From assembly GCA_947396885.1 (NCBI GenBank), contig OX377204.1, positions 25,365,706 through 25,429,705 on the forward strand: DNA of 64,000 nt, in the 5' to 3' direction. The first letter of the stretch is position 1. Each line of letters opens with the position of its first letter. Origin of the DNA: Heligmosomoides polygyrus polygyrus (Eukaryota > Nematoda > Chromadorea > Rhabditida > Heligmosomidae). The position numbers and the translations under genes are program-made. The notes beneath the pieces were generated by a model. The model did not search any database. It worked only from the letters and a program-made list of their open reading frames with translations, and was not told the origin of the DNA. Shown one piece after another: positions 32,695 to 42,135 of the stretch.

Positions 32695-32885
32695 ACAATG
32701 CGTATTTGGCCAAAATATTGCCAACCGATAAACAAGCCCTACTTTATCCTGTGAACGATAATGCGCCAGTTCAGGGACCCCGGAGGGATGCAAGGCTTGA
32801 CTGCCCTGGGCGGGACCCTAACCAGTAGAAATTGTTTGGGGTGCACACTACAGCCTGCATCTCCTGCTGTAATTCCATGCACCTG
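32695..32885 (-). mobile_element. SINE family 1, copy 3 (tail-truncated)
   Basis: AATGCGTATTTGGCC, ACCGATAAACAAG, GACCCCGGAGGGATGCAAGG, CTTGACTGCCCTGGGCGGGA and GGGGTGCACAC match the family core. The CGGCGTTA/CTTTATC tail is missing. Confidence 0.7.
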
Positions 32886-34020
32886 TAAGCACCCAGTAAC
32901 GTGAAACTATAATATGGACACATTTTTGTCCAAGCCATGCGGTAAAAAAGACGTTATTGTAGTTAGCGGGACCGCTGTGAGATTGCGCGTGGTCATGGAA
33001 CACTCGCATGAACACGGTTTCTGTGCTCTTCCCGCTGACGCTTCAGCGGAGTAGAGCGCAAGGGAAGGAATTCCGGGGTCTAGCTGATCTAACTTATCCG
33101 TTCTAAGACATCTTGTGTGGAAGCGGGCACCAGCCCACTAAGTACCGACGTTATTGCTTTCTTTCTTCTTTTACAGTCACACAGTGCCTAGACTTTTTTG
33201 AACTGGCTGTTACCAATCGACTTTATCGATTTTGCTCTGAAAGAAATTTGCTCTGGTCATTGGGAGTTGGAGTCCCTGGATATGTCGGCCGTAGCCAGAC
33301 AAAAGGGAGCGAGTGTAGGGAGCTGGCTGTTATTTAACGGTCGATTTTTGTTAAGTTCACCGTTTAATCAATACGTTGGCTGGAGAATAGTTACATTCAC
33401 CAGTTCGTCTTAAATAAGAAATACAAATCTGAATCTGCTTCTTCCACTTACTTGGGCAAATCATCGGAAAGGAATGAGACCGGCCCTCATGGCTGGCCTA
33501 TTCCTAGCTACCATACATTTTGTGGCCGCAAAATTGACGATGTGATATTTCAAGTTTTTAGACGAGCAGGACAGATTTGCTACAGATTTATAAATAATAC
33601 TTCGTACGTCCAGTCATCACTAGCTGCCGTTAGGCGAAAACATTGTTTCATGAAAGTTCCTGAACAGTCGGTCAACCACCAACTCCAAAAATGATCGTTT
33701 TGAAGTGAGCTCTAGGCTCACAGTGGCTGAAGCAGATTGTGTCGTCTTCAAATGATTGAAAACCTTTCGTTTGTTCCCCATGAGAAGCACTTGACAATAC
33801 ACAAGTACTTCTTTTAGAAAAGTTCGTGTTCCAGCAAACAAGAAATTTAGACGCTTCCATAAGCCCCTTGATTCTACTATCCGAAAGTTCTCTACCTCAT
33901 TTTCACGATGCACAAGGGGGTTTATGAGAGGCCTGTCGATAAAAACCTCATGCTTAACTAGGAAGGGATCCGTTATGTGTTGCTTCCATTTTCTCTGCTG
34001 GGCTGTCGTCTACCATATCT
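32886..34020. other. no recognisable gene
   Basis: Several open frames on both strands (e.g. 33452-33694 plus, 33620-33913 minus), none with a motif I can name. Confidence 0.35.
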
Positions 34021-34049
34021 ACCATGCAGCCTGATTTTTTCACGAATGT

Positions 34050-34320
34050 TCGTAAAATCATGTTTCTCGAATGTATTCGAATTTTCAAAAAATTGCATTT
34101 TGTGAATGCATTCAAATTCGAATATTCAAAAAGTCGCGTTTTTCGAATGTATTCAAATTCGAATATTCAGAAAAACCACGTTTTTCAAATACGTTCGGTT
34201 TCGAATGCTCGGAAATTTTCGGTACTCGAAACCATTCGAATATTCAAAATTTTTGAGAGAAAAATTTTTGAAAATTTTGAATTCGAAAATTCAAAATTTT
34301 TGAGAGCAAGTATACTCTGC
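34050..34320 (+). repeat. TTCGAA-rich array (2), same family as 29.5 kb
   Basis: TCGAATGTATTCGAATTTTC, GTTTTTCGAATGTATTCAAA, GAATGCTCGGAAATTTTCGG and GAGCAAGTATACTCTG. The last motif, read on the other strand as CAGAGTATACTTGCTC, resembles GCAGTATACTTATGCTC at 29428-29444, so each locus keeps one end of what may be a TIR element. Confidence 0.7.
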
Positions 34321-34410
34321 AGTGGGAATGAATGCAATCTTCTCACAGCCACTTTTCTGTTCTTTTGCCAGGTTCGACTGTCCTTAAGTCTGGGCATGGT
34401 TATTAAACGT

Positions 34411-34552
34411 GTTGTGACGGTTTTGATTGTAGCCAAAGCCATGACGGCAATTCTTTATTCGGCTTTTCTTCCAGGCTCTGTCAAATAACCGGAACGTTAG
34501 TCGAAAAAAGGATTGCTGTCTTGGCTTTGACTACAATCAAAACTGCCACAAC
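34411..34552. repeat. palindrome with ~49-bp arms around a hammerhead-like core
   Basis: GTTGTGACGGTTTTGATTGT on the left (34411) and the complement of ACAATCAAAACTGCCACAAC on the right (ending 34552) are inverted repeats with few mismatches; the arms reach the HHR-like motif at 34474-34502 on both sides. Confidence 0.8.
34474..34502 (+). ncRNA. hammerhead-like motif, copy F (degenerate)
   Basis: GGCT (stem I), CTGTCAA in place of CTGAAGA, a shortened stem II, GGAACGTT, AGTC. It is followed by CGAAAAAAGGATT as in copy D. Recognisable but not expected to cleave. Confidence 0.4.
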
Positions 34553-34599
34553 AAGCGTTCTTTTAACTTATTTCCTGAAGTCTCTTTAATCACCAAGTT

Positions 34600-34870
34600 G
34601 CTCGAGCGGACGCCAGCAGCGTCTCCATTCGTCCCTGTCGAGTGCCAGAGTGTTCCCATGGATGCGTCTCGAGGGACACGAAGAGCGTCATATCACTCGT
34701 TCAGGGTTTTCACGAAGAAGTCCAACCACCGCGTTGATGGGCGTTGAGGTTTTTTTTGACATCAATGCAGTGCAGTCAAGAGACAATGCAGTCGTTGATG
34801 GCTCTCGACCAGCGGGTGCCTGTGCATCTAATTTTCGGTGACTTGGCCCATACGACTTCTCCGATCATCT
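34600..34870 (-). mobile_element. RTE-like LINE (family B), 3' fragment
   Basis: Minus strand: WAKSPKIRCTGTRWSRAIND (from the SKIRWAGHVMR...W region), then FVKTLNE-like residues in a shifted frame and TLALDRDEWRRCWRP. It covers the last ~80 codons of the LINE protein with stops. Confidence 0.65.
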
Positions 34871-35598
34871 AACATCGCTGAAGCAGAATACGAAGCGTGA
34901 AACAAAAGGCCTAACGCAAAGGTGAAAATTGTGGCACATAAGGGACACATGCGAACAAAGCAAAGGCACAAGCCAGACTTATTAAATCTGGTTGATCTTC
35001 TAATAATAATAAAAATCATTACGCAAGGTAGCTGGTTTGCCAGTAACCTTGTGAGAAGTGGAGTGTTTGATATAATGCGATCCAGTCCACCTTCATGTGG
35101 TTCGTCTCCTCTTCTTTTCAGCAAACGAAGTGCGAAACTGGCATAACCATAACCATTTCTCCAATTTTGCAATCTCTATGGTCTTTTTCGTATGTATATG
35201 AATATTTTTCATGTGCATATGAATATCAATGCCTCCTCACCACCTCCGGATGGAAGTGTAAATAGCAATCGGAGGCGAAGGGCCCTAGAATGGTTTTTTT
35301 TTGGAACAGGGGTAGCTCTGTTTTCCTAAACCTTCTGTTCCTGGAACATTTTATTCCGGACACTGTCTGAATCTGTGCCAAATTATTCTGGTACTACTCC
35401 TGTGAGTGCCAATGCATCGTTGAGTACGGCAGTGATCCGCCCGTCCGCAGTGCTCTTGTGGGCTTGGATATCACCGCTTGTTGGCGACAATCTGTTGCAG
35501 AGTCCGCGCGCAGCATCAGCATATCTTAAACCTAGGTAATTAAGCCTGCTTGGGTTGGGTAGAGTACACCTGATACGTTGTTTTCCCGCTTGATATAC
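34871..35598. other. no recognisable gene
   Basis: Mixed composition; nothing supported apart from spurious open frames. Confidence 0.35.
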
Positions 35599-35689
35599 TA
35601 CCAGGCTGTCCAATGATTCCTGTCCGAAAATTTTCAAAATTCTATAATTTTCCTTAGAAGGGTTATAATATCAGGCAAGTGTAAAAACC

Positions 35690-35712
35690 TTCTAGAAGGT
35701 TCTCCAGAGTTC
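35690..35712 (+). promoter_or_regulatory. heat-shock-element-like array upstream of the mariner transposase
   Basis: TTC-TA-GAA-GG-TTC-TC-CAG-AG-TTC: five alternating units at the 5-bp spacing of heat-shock factor sites, four of them matching exactly. It lies 12 nt upstream of a TATA box inside the transposon. Confidence 0.5.
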
Positions 35713-35723
35713 CACGCTAGGGG

Positions 35724-35730
35724 TATATAA
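35724..35730 (+). promoter_or_regulatory. TATA box of mariner element 2
   Basis: TATATAA in GGGGTATATAAGGC, 45 nt before the transposase ATG at 35769. Confidence 0.5.
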
Positions 35731-35768
35731 GGCACAGTCGCCGCGTCTAGCTACCAGTACAAGCTAAA

Positions 35769-36402
35769 ATGACCAAGGTCGAATTCGTACGTTCGTGTAC
35801 TACGAGTGGCTGCTGGGCAACGACACGGGCACCGCGGTCGCCAACACCTGCAGAGCGTGCAAGGAGGATGCAGTGTCCCAACGCACAGTCAGGCGCTGGT
35901 TCAATCGTTTCGAGAGCGGCGACACGAGCCTCGAGGACAGTGAGCACAGCGGGAGGCCTTCTACGGTGGATGATGGCGAAGTCCGTCGCTGTATCAAGGA
36001 GAAGCCGGAAGCCACCACCCGTGAACTGGCGACGACGCTCGGCTCGAGAAACTAGCCGCCGCCATGCGAGAAAAGCGTCCCCGACGGCCTCGGTCCACCT
36101 GCTGCAGGACAACGCGCGCCCCCACGTGGCGAAGGAGACCCAGCAGAAGTTGGCGACGCTCGGCTGGGAACGGTTGCCCATCCGCCGTATTCCCCGGACC
36201 TCGCTTCCTCCGACTACCACTTGTTCCGCCCGCTGAAGCACCATTTGGCCGGAAGAAAATTCACCAACTACGACAACCTCAAATCCGACATCGCGGACTT
36301 CTTCGAGTCGCAGCCCCCGGAGTTCTGGGCGAAGGGTTCGACGACTTGCCCAATCGATGGGCCACTGTTGTGGATAACTGTGGTGATTGTATTGTTGATT
36401 AG
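35769..36402 (+). pseudogene. mariner transposase, deleted centre and frameshifts
   Basis: Starts MTKVEFVR, shifts frame within ten codons, then VYYEWLLGNDTGTAVANTCR, QRTVRRWFNRFESGDTSLED and SEHSGRPSTVDDGEVRRCIK, the helix-turn-helix half of a mariner protein. After a stop at about 36052 and the deletion join, LLQDNARPHVAKETQQKL carries the second catalytic Asp, and SSDYH-like sequence (about 36205-36225, shifted frame) the third; FRPLKHHLAGRKFTNYDN and EFWAKG with LPNRWATVVDN close the protein in two frames. The first Asp (TGDEKW region) is gone. Confidence 0.8.
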
Positions 36403-36475
36403 ACTTGTTTTCAACAAAATTGAAAAAATTAAAAATGGTGAAATTTTCGGACAAGAATTATTGGACAGCCTGATA

Positions 36476-37090
36476 TTTATGTAACATGTGCACTTAAAAA
36501 AAATTGACTACAATATATCAAGCGATGTCTACCTAGTCTCCTTGGAGGGCCGTTGCCGTGTGCGTCCACGATAGCTCCCGAACGTTGCGTTGCGGTTTTT
36601 CAGCTCCTGTGGAACCCCTGACACACCAAAAAACGTACACGCCAACGGGTTAAACGATGAGTGCTGCAAAAAACCAAAGTGTCACGCATTCTATTCGCCA
36701 ATTAGTGCTAAAAGTGCTGCGTAATGGTCGAATGCCCGTGACGTTTGAAGCAAATCGGATTACCAAAACGCGTAGGAGCCTCTGTCCCCTCTGACAAATA
36801 AATGTTTGACTACGACGTCCTGAGTAGTAGGAAAATAAGATGAAGTTTGTATGCTTCGGTCGGTTGTGCGGAGTAATTCTTTTCCAACAAGTTTTTTTCG
36901 TATGATTTCCTCTCACCACTCAACAACAACTACTTAGTTTTCCCACGCAAATTTCGCTAGTCAGGCTGGCCCTAATCTAGTCTTCCCAATTGGCGTGGTT
37001 TTTGTCGCAATTGGCGATCGTACAGAACTCTTTCTCATTTCTGGAGTGAGATTTCAAACTCACACTTATGAAAAAGGATTTAGATTAAAC
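36476..37090. other. no recognisable feature
   Basis: Short intergenic stretch between two mariners. Nothing supported. Confidence 0.35.
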
Positions 37091-37092
37091 TA

Positions 37093-38366
37093 TTAGGTTG
37101 TAACGAATTAAATGGCACTGGCTCGCGCCATTTTTTGGTGCGTTATTACGCGTTTGATCAAGAACAAACATGTGGCATATCATTTAGAAGCGCAAACTTT
37201 GCTCTACCGGTGAGTACCAAATTTTCTATGTAAAAGTGGGAAAACTTTAGAGTTTTATTGACTTTTTTTACAGATGGACAAAAGGGTAATCCGAGGCATT
37301 TACTTGTATGAATTCAAGCTGGGCACTACAGCTAAGGAGGCGGACGAGAAGATCAACGCCGCATTCGGTCAAGGATGTTCCACAATTCGGATTCGGCGTA
37401 TCGTTGGTATCAGAAGTTACGGAATGGAGATGAGAGCTTGGAAGAACATGAAGGTCGTGGGAGGCATAGTGATGTTGTGAGGACAAGCTGAGAGATGTGG
37501 TAGAGGAGGATCAGTACAAAGGTACCAGGGAGATAGCGAAGGTTCCTGGCGTCAGTCACAACACAGCTGCCCGGTATCTGAAGGAAATTGGAAAGACCAA
37601 AAAGCTGGAAAGGTGGGTGCCTCATGAGCTGTCTGAGGAGCAAAGAAACCGACGATATGAGATCTCGTCCGCACTCCTTCTACGGAACGAAACGGACCCA
37701 TTCCTTGATCGCATCGTAACCTGTGACACGAAATGGATAATGTACGACAACAGGCGACGATCGGCACAGTGGGTGGACAGCGATGAGAGCCCCAAGGTTT
37801 TTGCGAAGCCGGAATTGCACCAAAAGAAAGTAATGGTGACAGTATGGTGGTGTTCGCTGGGAATTATTCACCGCAGCTTCCTCCCTCCCGGTGAATCCAT
37901 CACGACAGAGAAGTACTGCATTGAAATTGAAGAAATGATTAAAAAGCTGAAGGATATCCGGCCGGCCTTGGTAAACCGAAGGCGAGTTCTCCTTCTGCAC
38001 GACAATGCTCGCCCCCATGTAGCACGAATGACGTTGCAGAAATTGAATGAGCTGAGCACTGAAACTCTACCACATCCTCCGTTTTCTCCACCTCTCCCCA
38101 ACAGACTACCATTTCTTCAAGCATCTTGGCGACTTCTTGGTAGGGAAAATATTCAAATACCAACAGGATGCCGAAAGTGCCTTCGATTTCGCCAATTCCA
38201 GAACTTCTGATTTTTATGCTACTGGAATAAAAAAGCTTGTGTCAAGTTGGCAGAGATGTGTAGAATCAGAAGGTTTTTATTTCGATTAATAAACTTGCCT
38301 ACAAGCCGAGATCTTAACTGTTTAAATTTACAGTGGTTCAGTGCCATTTTTTTCGTTACAACCTAA
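37093..38366 (+). mobile_element. mariner element 3, full length (1274 bp)
   Basis: Inverted ends TTAGGTTGTAACGAATTAAA and TTAGGTTGTAACGAAAAAAA (right, read inward), both continuing TGGCACTG; 2 mismatches in 28. TA flanks both ends (37091-37092, 38367-38368). Length is normal for mariner. It has a complete but frameshifted transposase, so it is a recently dead autonomous copy. Confidence 0.92.
37274..38290 (+). pseudogene. mariner transposase, near-complete, three frameshifts
   Basis: Cut-and-paste DDD transposase. MDKRVIRGIYLYEFKLGTTA and KEADEKINAAFGQG give the first helix-turn-helix; a shift near 37398 leads to WYQKLRNGDESLEEHEGRGR; another near 37480 leads to the long frame 37497-38210 with TREIAKVPGVSHNTAARYLK, KLERWVPHELSEEQ (linker WVPHEL), VTCDTKWIMYDN (first Asp), KVMVTVWW, and LLLHDNARPHVARMTLQKLN (second Asp). 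An apparent 2-bp deletion near 38092 moves the third-Asp block (LSPTDYHFFKHLGDFLVGK) to the next frame, which runs on to WQRCVESEGFYFD and a stop near 38290. All three catalytic Asp codons are still present. Confidence 0.87.
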
Positions 38367-38368
38367 TA

Positions 38369-39354
38369 TATTTAGCGTAGCGCAGCTTAAATGAACGAAA
38401 AAAGTCTTCGACTGAGTGAAAGATTTTTAAATGCATGCGTTCTAGAAGAATAACGTTCGCGGTTTGTCACGACGCAAGAAGAATTAATGCAATCAGTTTT
38501 CAATGCGTCGTGAACACTGCTTCACACCAGAAAGGTATCCTTTAGAAAGGAATGAATATGAAGTGATAGCATTATTTGTGAGAAACGATAAGACGTCATT
38601 TCTAATGCCTTCACTTTTAGTGCTCTACGTTTTGTAGTATTTCTAATCTCGAGCGTAGATGAAAGGCAATGACCAATTCTCTGCATCATTACCTTATAAC
38701 TACGCACTCCGTGTACACGTTCTGTGGGCAGTTGGCAGAATATGGCAGCTTAACCGCCTTCGACACTGATAAATACTGAAGAATTCGACTGTTGAATGGC
38801 AACGTTTCACAAGACTTCTCCTCTGACTATCATCTAGCATCTTTCGGGAATCGACTTCAGAAGAATGTTGCTGGGCATCACAGAAATACGTTTCTGCTTT
38901 AGGTCGGCAACTTCCTGTTATCTTGGAGTTTTTATTCGATCCGCAAATTTCAAAACAGCTACCAAGTTTACGATTAGAATGGGATCCAGAGACAAGGGAT
39001 ACTATGTTTGCTATATTCTCTGCACTTTCCCGGATTCATTTACTAGGCCGGCATCGTGGTGTGTTTAGGATGACTGTTCTAGCATGGTTGTCCGAAGACG
39101 AGTCATAATTATTGTGCGAGCGTTCATAAGATTGTCGTATAATACTTTGTCTTTTCTTTGCCAGCAATGTTTTTAGGTGAATTATTTATTCTCGGCCTTG
39201 CTCTTCGACCCTTTTGGGGTCATCGGAAGTCTAAAAATGGCTCGGGGCATTAGACTTGTACTCTACCCAACCAAGCGCTCCACCCGTGCTAGCATTTATG
39301 ACCTAGAATTTATTGAGTTCAGAAGATTCTTACTTATTACTTACTTTGATACTT
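38369..39354. other. no recognisable gene
   Basis: Mixed composition; open frames without motif. Confidence 0.35.
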
Positions 39355-39621
39355 TGATGGTCCTTTTGTCGGCTGGAGGTCTTCTCAGCGGGGACCACAA
39401 CTCTTCCAGAGCGCTCGATCTCTAGCTGCTTGCATCCAGTGAGGCAGACTCCGCTCTCTGAAAGATCTTGAGAATTAGTCTGCCCATCGCGTTGGCGGTC
39501 GTCCCAGTGGTCTCTTATGGTCTCTCGGGAGCCATTCTTTGACACGGAGACTCCATCTATCGTCTTTTCGTCGAAGCAGGTGTCCGGCCCAACGATATTT
39601 GGACTTCTTCATGTGATAACG

Positions 39622-39790
39622 AGAGAAAATGCCCGAACCGCGCCGCGTCTGTTTCAGTGCGAGAAAATGCCCGCAACCAGGGGAGAAAATGCCCGCAACC
39701 AAGGGAGAAAATGCCCGCGACCAGGGGAGAAAATGCCCGCGGCCAGGGAAGAAAATGTCCACAGCCAGGGAGAAAATATCTGCGGCCACT
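39622..39790 (+). repeat. ~20-bp tandem repeat GAGAAAATGCCCGCAACCAG
   Basis: About seven units, with variants CGACC, CGGCC and ACAGCC. Two to three units of the same repeat lie inverted at 41885-41965 at the other end of the insertion. Confidence 0.85.
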
Positions 39791-40382
39791 GAACGGTCTT
39801 CGATAGGGTCCACTACAACAGCCACAACAACAAAACGCATGGTAATCGCGTGGACAGGGATACGGTATTTTTCTTATGCTGTCGAGTAAACGGCATGAGA
39901 AATCGTGGACGTGGCAGCTGAAACTGTGGCACCATCATTCGGATTCGCCAGCAGACTTGATGGCCTTACCGTGATAGAGAAGCTTAAGAGAATGTGAGGA
40001 AAGATTCTCGTTATAGCAAGCATGCTCAACGGTTAAATTAGTACCAACGGTGTTTTATATGAAAAGAACATTTGAAAACACTGAAAGGAGCGGAAGGAGG
40101 GTTTTCATCCAGATCTCAATTTCTAGCATGTAAAACTAGAAAACAAACACATCAACGGAACCTGGTAACTTAGAATTATTTTTCGAAGCATTGAGCTGCG
40201 GAACTGTAGGCCACCTCAATTTTTGAGTTTGTTTTTAAGCCGCATGAACGCCACATGGAGTGAACAGTAGGTTACATGTATTTCAAAGTCATAAGAAGTA
40301 GAAACTGGAAAAATGGCAGAACTTAACAATGCTTCAACAAATTTGCTTAAGCCTGGAGTGGCTGGTACAGAGGCTATATGTT

Positions 40383-40672
40383 GTTACAGGAGGTTTTTTT
40401 TGCGATCGAAACTCTTACACCAGGCGGGACTCGAACCCGCATCTTCTGCTTCTGCAGGTCTTCAGCTTAACGGGTTCCATGCTGATATCAGCGGCCGGCC
40501 CACCTCCGTATCATGGGTGGGTGCTGACAGACCTGGAGGATATCGCGGATGTTACGTGCTGTCAAACAGCGCCGGTGGTGTAAGGCGAACATCACTGCGC
40601 GGAAAGCAGAAGGGGTTCGAGTCCCACCTGGCGCAAGAGTTGTGATCGCAACAAAACATCCTGTAACAACAT
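40383..40672. mobile_element. SINE family 2, head-to-head pair with a preserved tRNA-like fold
   Basis: Left tail on the minus strand: GCGGGTTCGAGTCCCGCCTG (perfect T arm), GTGTAAGAGTTTCGATCGC. Right copy on the plus strand: 40569-40635 has a 7-bp acceptor (GCGCCGG with CTGGCGC), a D stem GGTG/CATC, a CTGC-GCGGAAA-GCAG anticodon arm (GGA in the anticodon place, C at position 33) and a T loop TTCGAGT. The tail AAGAGTTGTGATCGCAACAA follows. It has 67 nt and T-stem mismatches, so it is not a functional tRNA gene. Confidence 0.65.
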
Positions 40673-40917
40673 ATGACAGAACTTAATTAGAAATTTTTTT
40701 ACAAATTGGTTTTTAGGCTTTACTGAGTCTTTCTGATAAAGTCTTCATTTTGGACCAATCATTTCCTTCTTTACTAAAACAGGATTTGAACATAGATCTT
40801 TTAACATTCATTGCTTTTCAAGTGATTCTCATCTGATACACCGCTGGTATCGTAAATAATTGTTGGGCTCTTTTTTTATTAAAGTTCTTCTCAGTATAGG
40901 ACTTCCACAGGGTGAAC

Positions 40918-41628
40918 CACAATAACGTGGACAAGATTTTTTTTTCGCCATAATTATAAAACAACCAACAATTCGAGAAAACGTCAACTAAATTACAACA
41001 GTACGAACATTAGGGTACATCGTGTTCTAATGGTTTCGTAGTGGCCTCCCTTGGAGCGGATGCAGAGAGCCAGACGTCTCGCGAATTCTTCGACGATGAG
41101 CCGCAGGTCGTACCTGGGAACAGATTCTGTTCACGGATGAGAACCTGTTTACCGTGTAGCAGGCGTACAATCGCCGAAATGGTAGGATGTGGTCTACAGA
41201 GGCTCCAAGCACCTCTGCTATCGTCCAAAACCCACAATCTCTCATGGGCCAATTTCCCCGACTTCATCACGCCTTCGGAATCGCCGCCGTATTCTTCGGA
41301 TTTAAATCCGATGGACTACAGTGTGTGGGCATTTTAGAGGCTATGGTCGGCGTCAAACGCAACCGCAGTCTCAAGTCCCTGAAGGAATCCTTGCGCCAGT
41401 AGTGGGAGTGGTTGTCTCCTGATGGCGATGACCTGCGGCCCATCGCCGAAAAATTTGCTAAACGTTTGGCCCTCTGCATCCGCTCCAAGGGAAGCCACTT
41501 TGAAACCACTTGAACATAATGTGCCTCAATGTTTGTATTGTTGTAATTTAGTCGTCGTTTTCTCGAACTGTTGGCTGTTTTATAATTATGACGAAAAAAT
41601 CTTGTCCACGTTATTTTGGTTCGCCCTG
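40918..41628 (+). mobile_element. maT-like foldback element with duplicated transposase 3' end
   Basis: About 75-bp inverted ends starting CAGGGTGAACCACAATAACG (left) and CAGGGCGAACCAAAATAACG (right, read inward). The right side has TA (41629-41630); the left has CA. On the plus strand: ILFTDENLFTV (first Asp), then PPYSSDLNPMDYSVWAF (third Asp region), then EKFAKRLALCIRSKGSHFET near the end. The same C-terminal stretch occurs inverted at 41100-41030, so the element is a palindromic derivative. Confidence 0.75.
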
Positions 41629-42135
41629 TATTTTGATTCGCTTTGTTGCTGTTATTCTGATACTTCCACATATCTAAATAAAGGGCTTAAATATCTGAAT
41701 GGCTAGTTGCAACATAGGTTTTACCAAAAACCTTATTAAAGGGACCAGAACTTACAGTGTAGCACCTCGTCAAAAATCTTTCAAGGCACCTTCTTGAAAC
41801 ATAGAGTTTTTTTCGAACATGAAATTTTGCGATCAACTTCTTATTAGAGCTTTGACACGAATGAAACGTTGCGGAAATAAACCGCTGGTCGCGGGCATTT
41901 GCTCCCCTAGTTGCGGGCATTTTCTCCGCACGCAACGCGCGCCATGAGATTCGGGCATTTTCTCCGTGGACCTCTTCATGTACTGCAGCGGGTCTGCTAA
42001 TTGCGACTTCTCCCGTAGCTCCGAGCTTCGTAGGCCTTCTTGCCATTGCTGACGAAGGCTTGTCCTTAGAAGACATCTCTCCAGTGCACGATGCGTAGTT
42101 TGCATCGCTCTGGCGATTGTCTTACCTATTATATA

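Larger units (their letters stand above)
35601..36473 (+). mobile_element. mariner element 2, internally deleted, 873 bp
   Basis: Inverted ends CCAGGCTGTCCAATGATTCC (left) and TCAGGCTGTCCAATAATTCT (right, read inward) continue through TGTCCGAAAATTT; TA flanks both sides (35599-35600, 36474-36475). The interior has a promoter-like region, the transposase N-terminal half and the C-terminal quarter; the middle, including the first catalytic Asp, is deleted. Confidence 0.88.
39615..41967. mobile_element. 2.35-kb insertion within the LINE, with terminal GAGAAAATGCCCG repeats
   Basis: Flanked by GGACTTCTTCATGT (39601-39614) and GGACCTCTTCATGT (41968-41981), 13 of 14 identical. The left end enters GAGAGAAAATGCCCGAACCG and the right end, read inward, GGAGAAAATGCCCGAATC, so the termini are inverted repeats built from the same ~20-bp unit. 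The interior contains a SINE pair and a maT-type foldback. Class unknown. Confidence 0.55.
39355..42135 (-). mobile_element. RTE-like LINE (family B) split by a 2.35-kb insertion
   Basis: On the minus strand the 5' part (42135-41968) reads AMQTTHRALERCLLRTSLRQ, REKSQLADPLQYMKRS; the 3' part (39614-39355) reads HMKKSKYRWAGHLLRRKDDR, WLPRDHKRPLGRPPTRWAD, then a RALEELWSPLRRPP-like end. The codons for YMK-S occur at both junctions, as expected for a target duplication. Confidence 0.7.

Noticed and set aside
33620..33913. Possible RT-like frame on the minus strand
   Set aside because: Basic composition hinted at a retroelement, but no RT or GIY-YIG motif could be placed.
35769..36236. 155-codon Arg-rich frame as a novel protein
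   Set aside because: After the first codons it is the wrong frame of the mariner transposase; the +1 frames carry the transposase motifs.
40569..40635. Functional tRNA gene
   Set aside because: Only 67 nt, T-stem mismatches and C at position 33, and it is followed by a SINE tail found at other loci; a SINE head.
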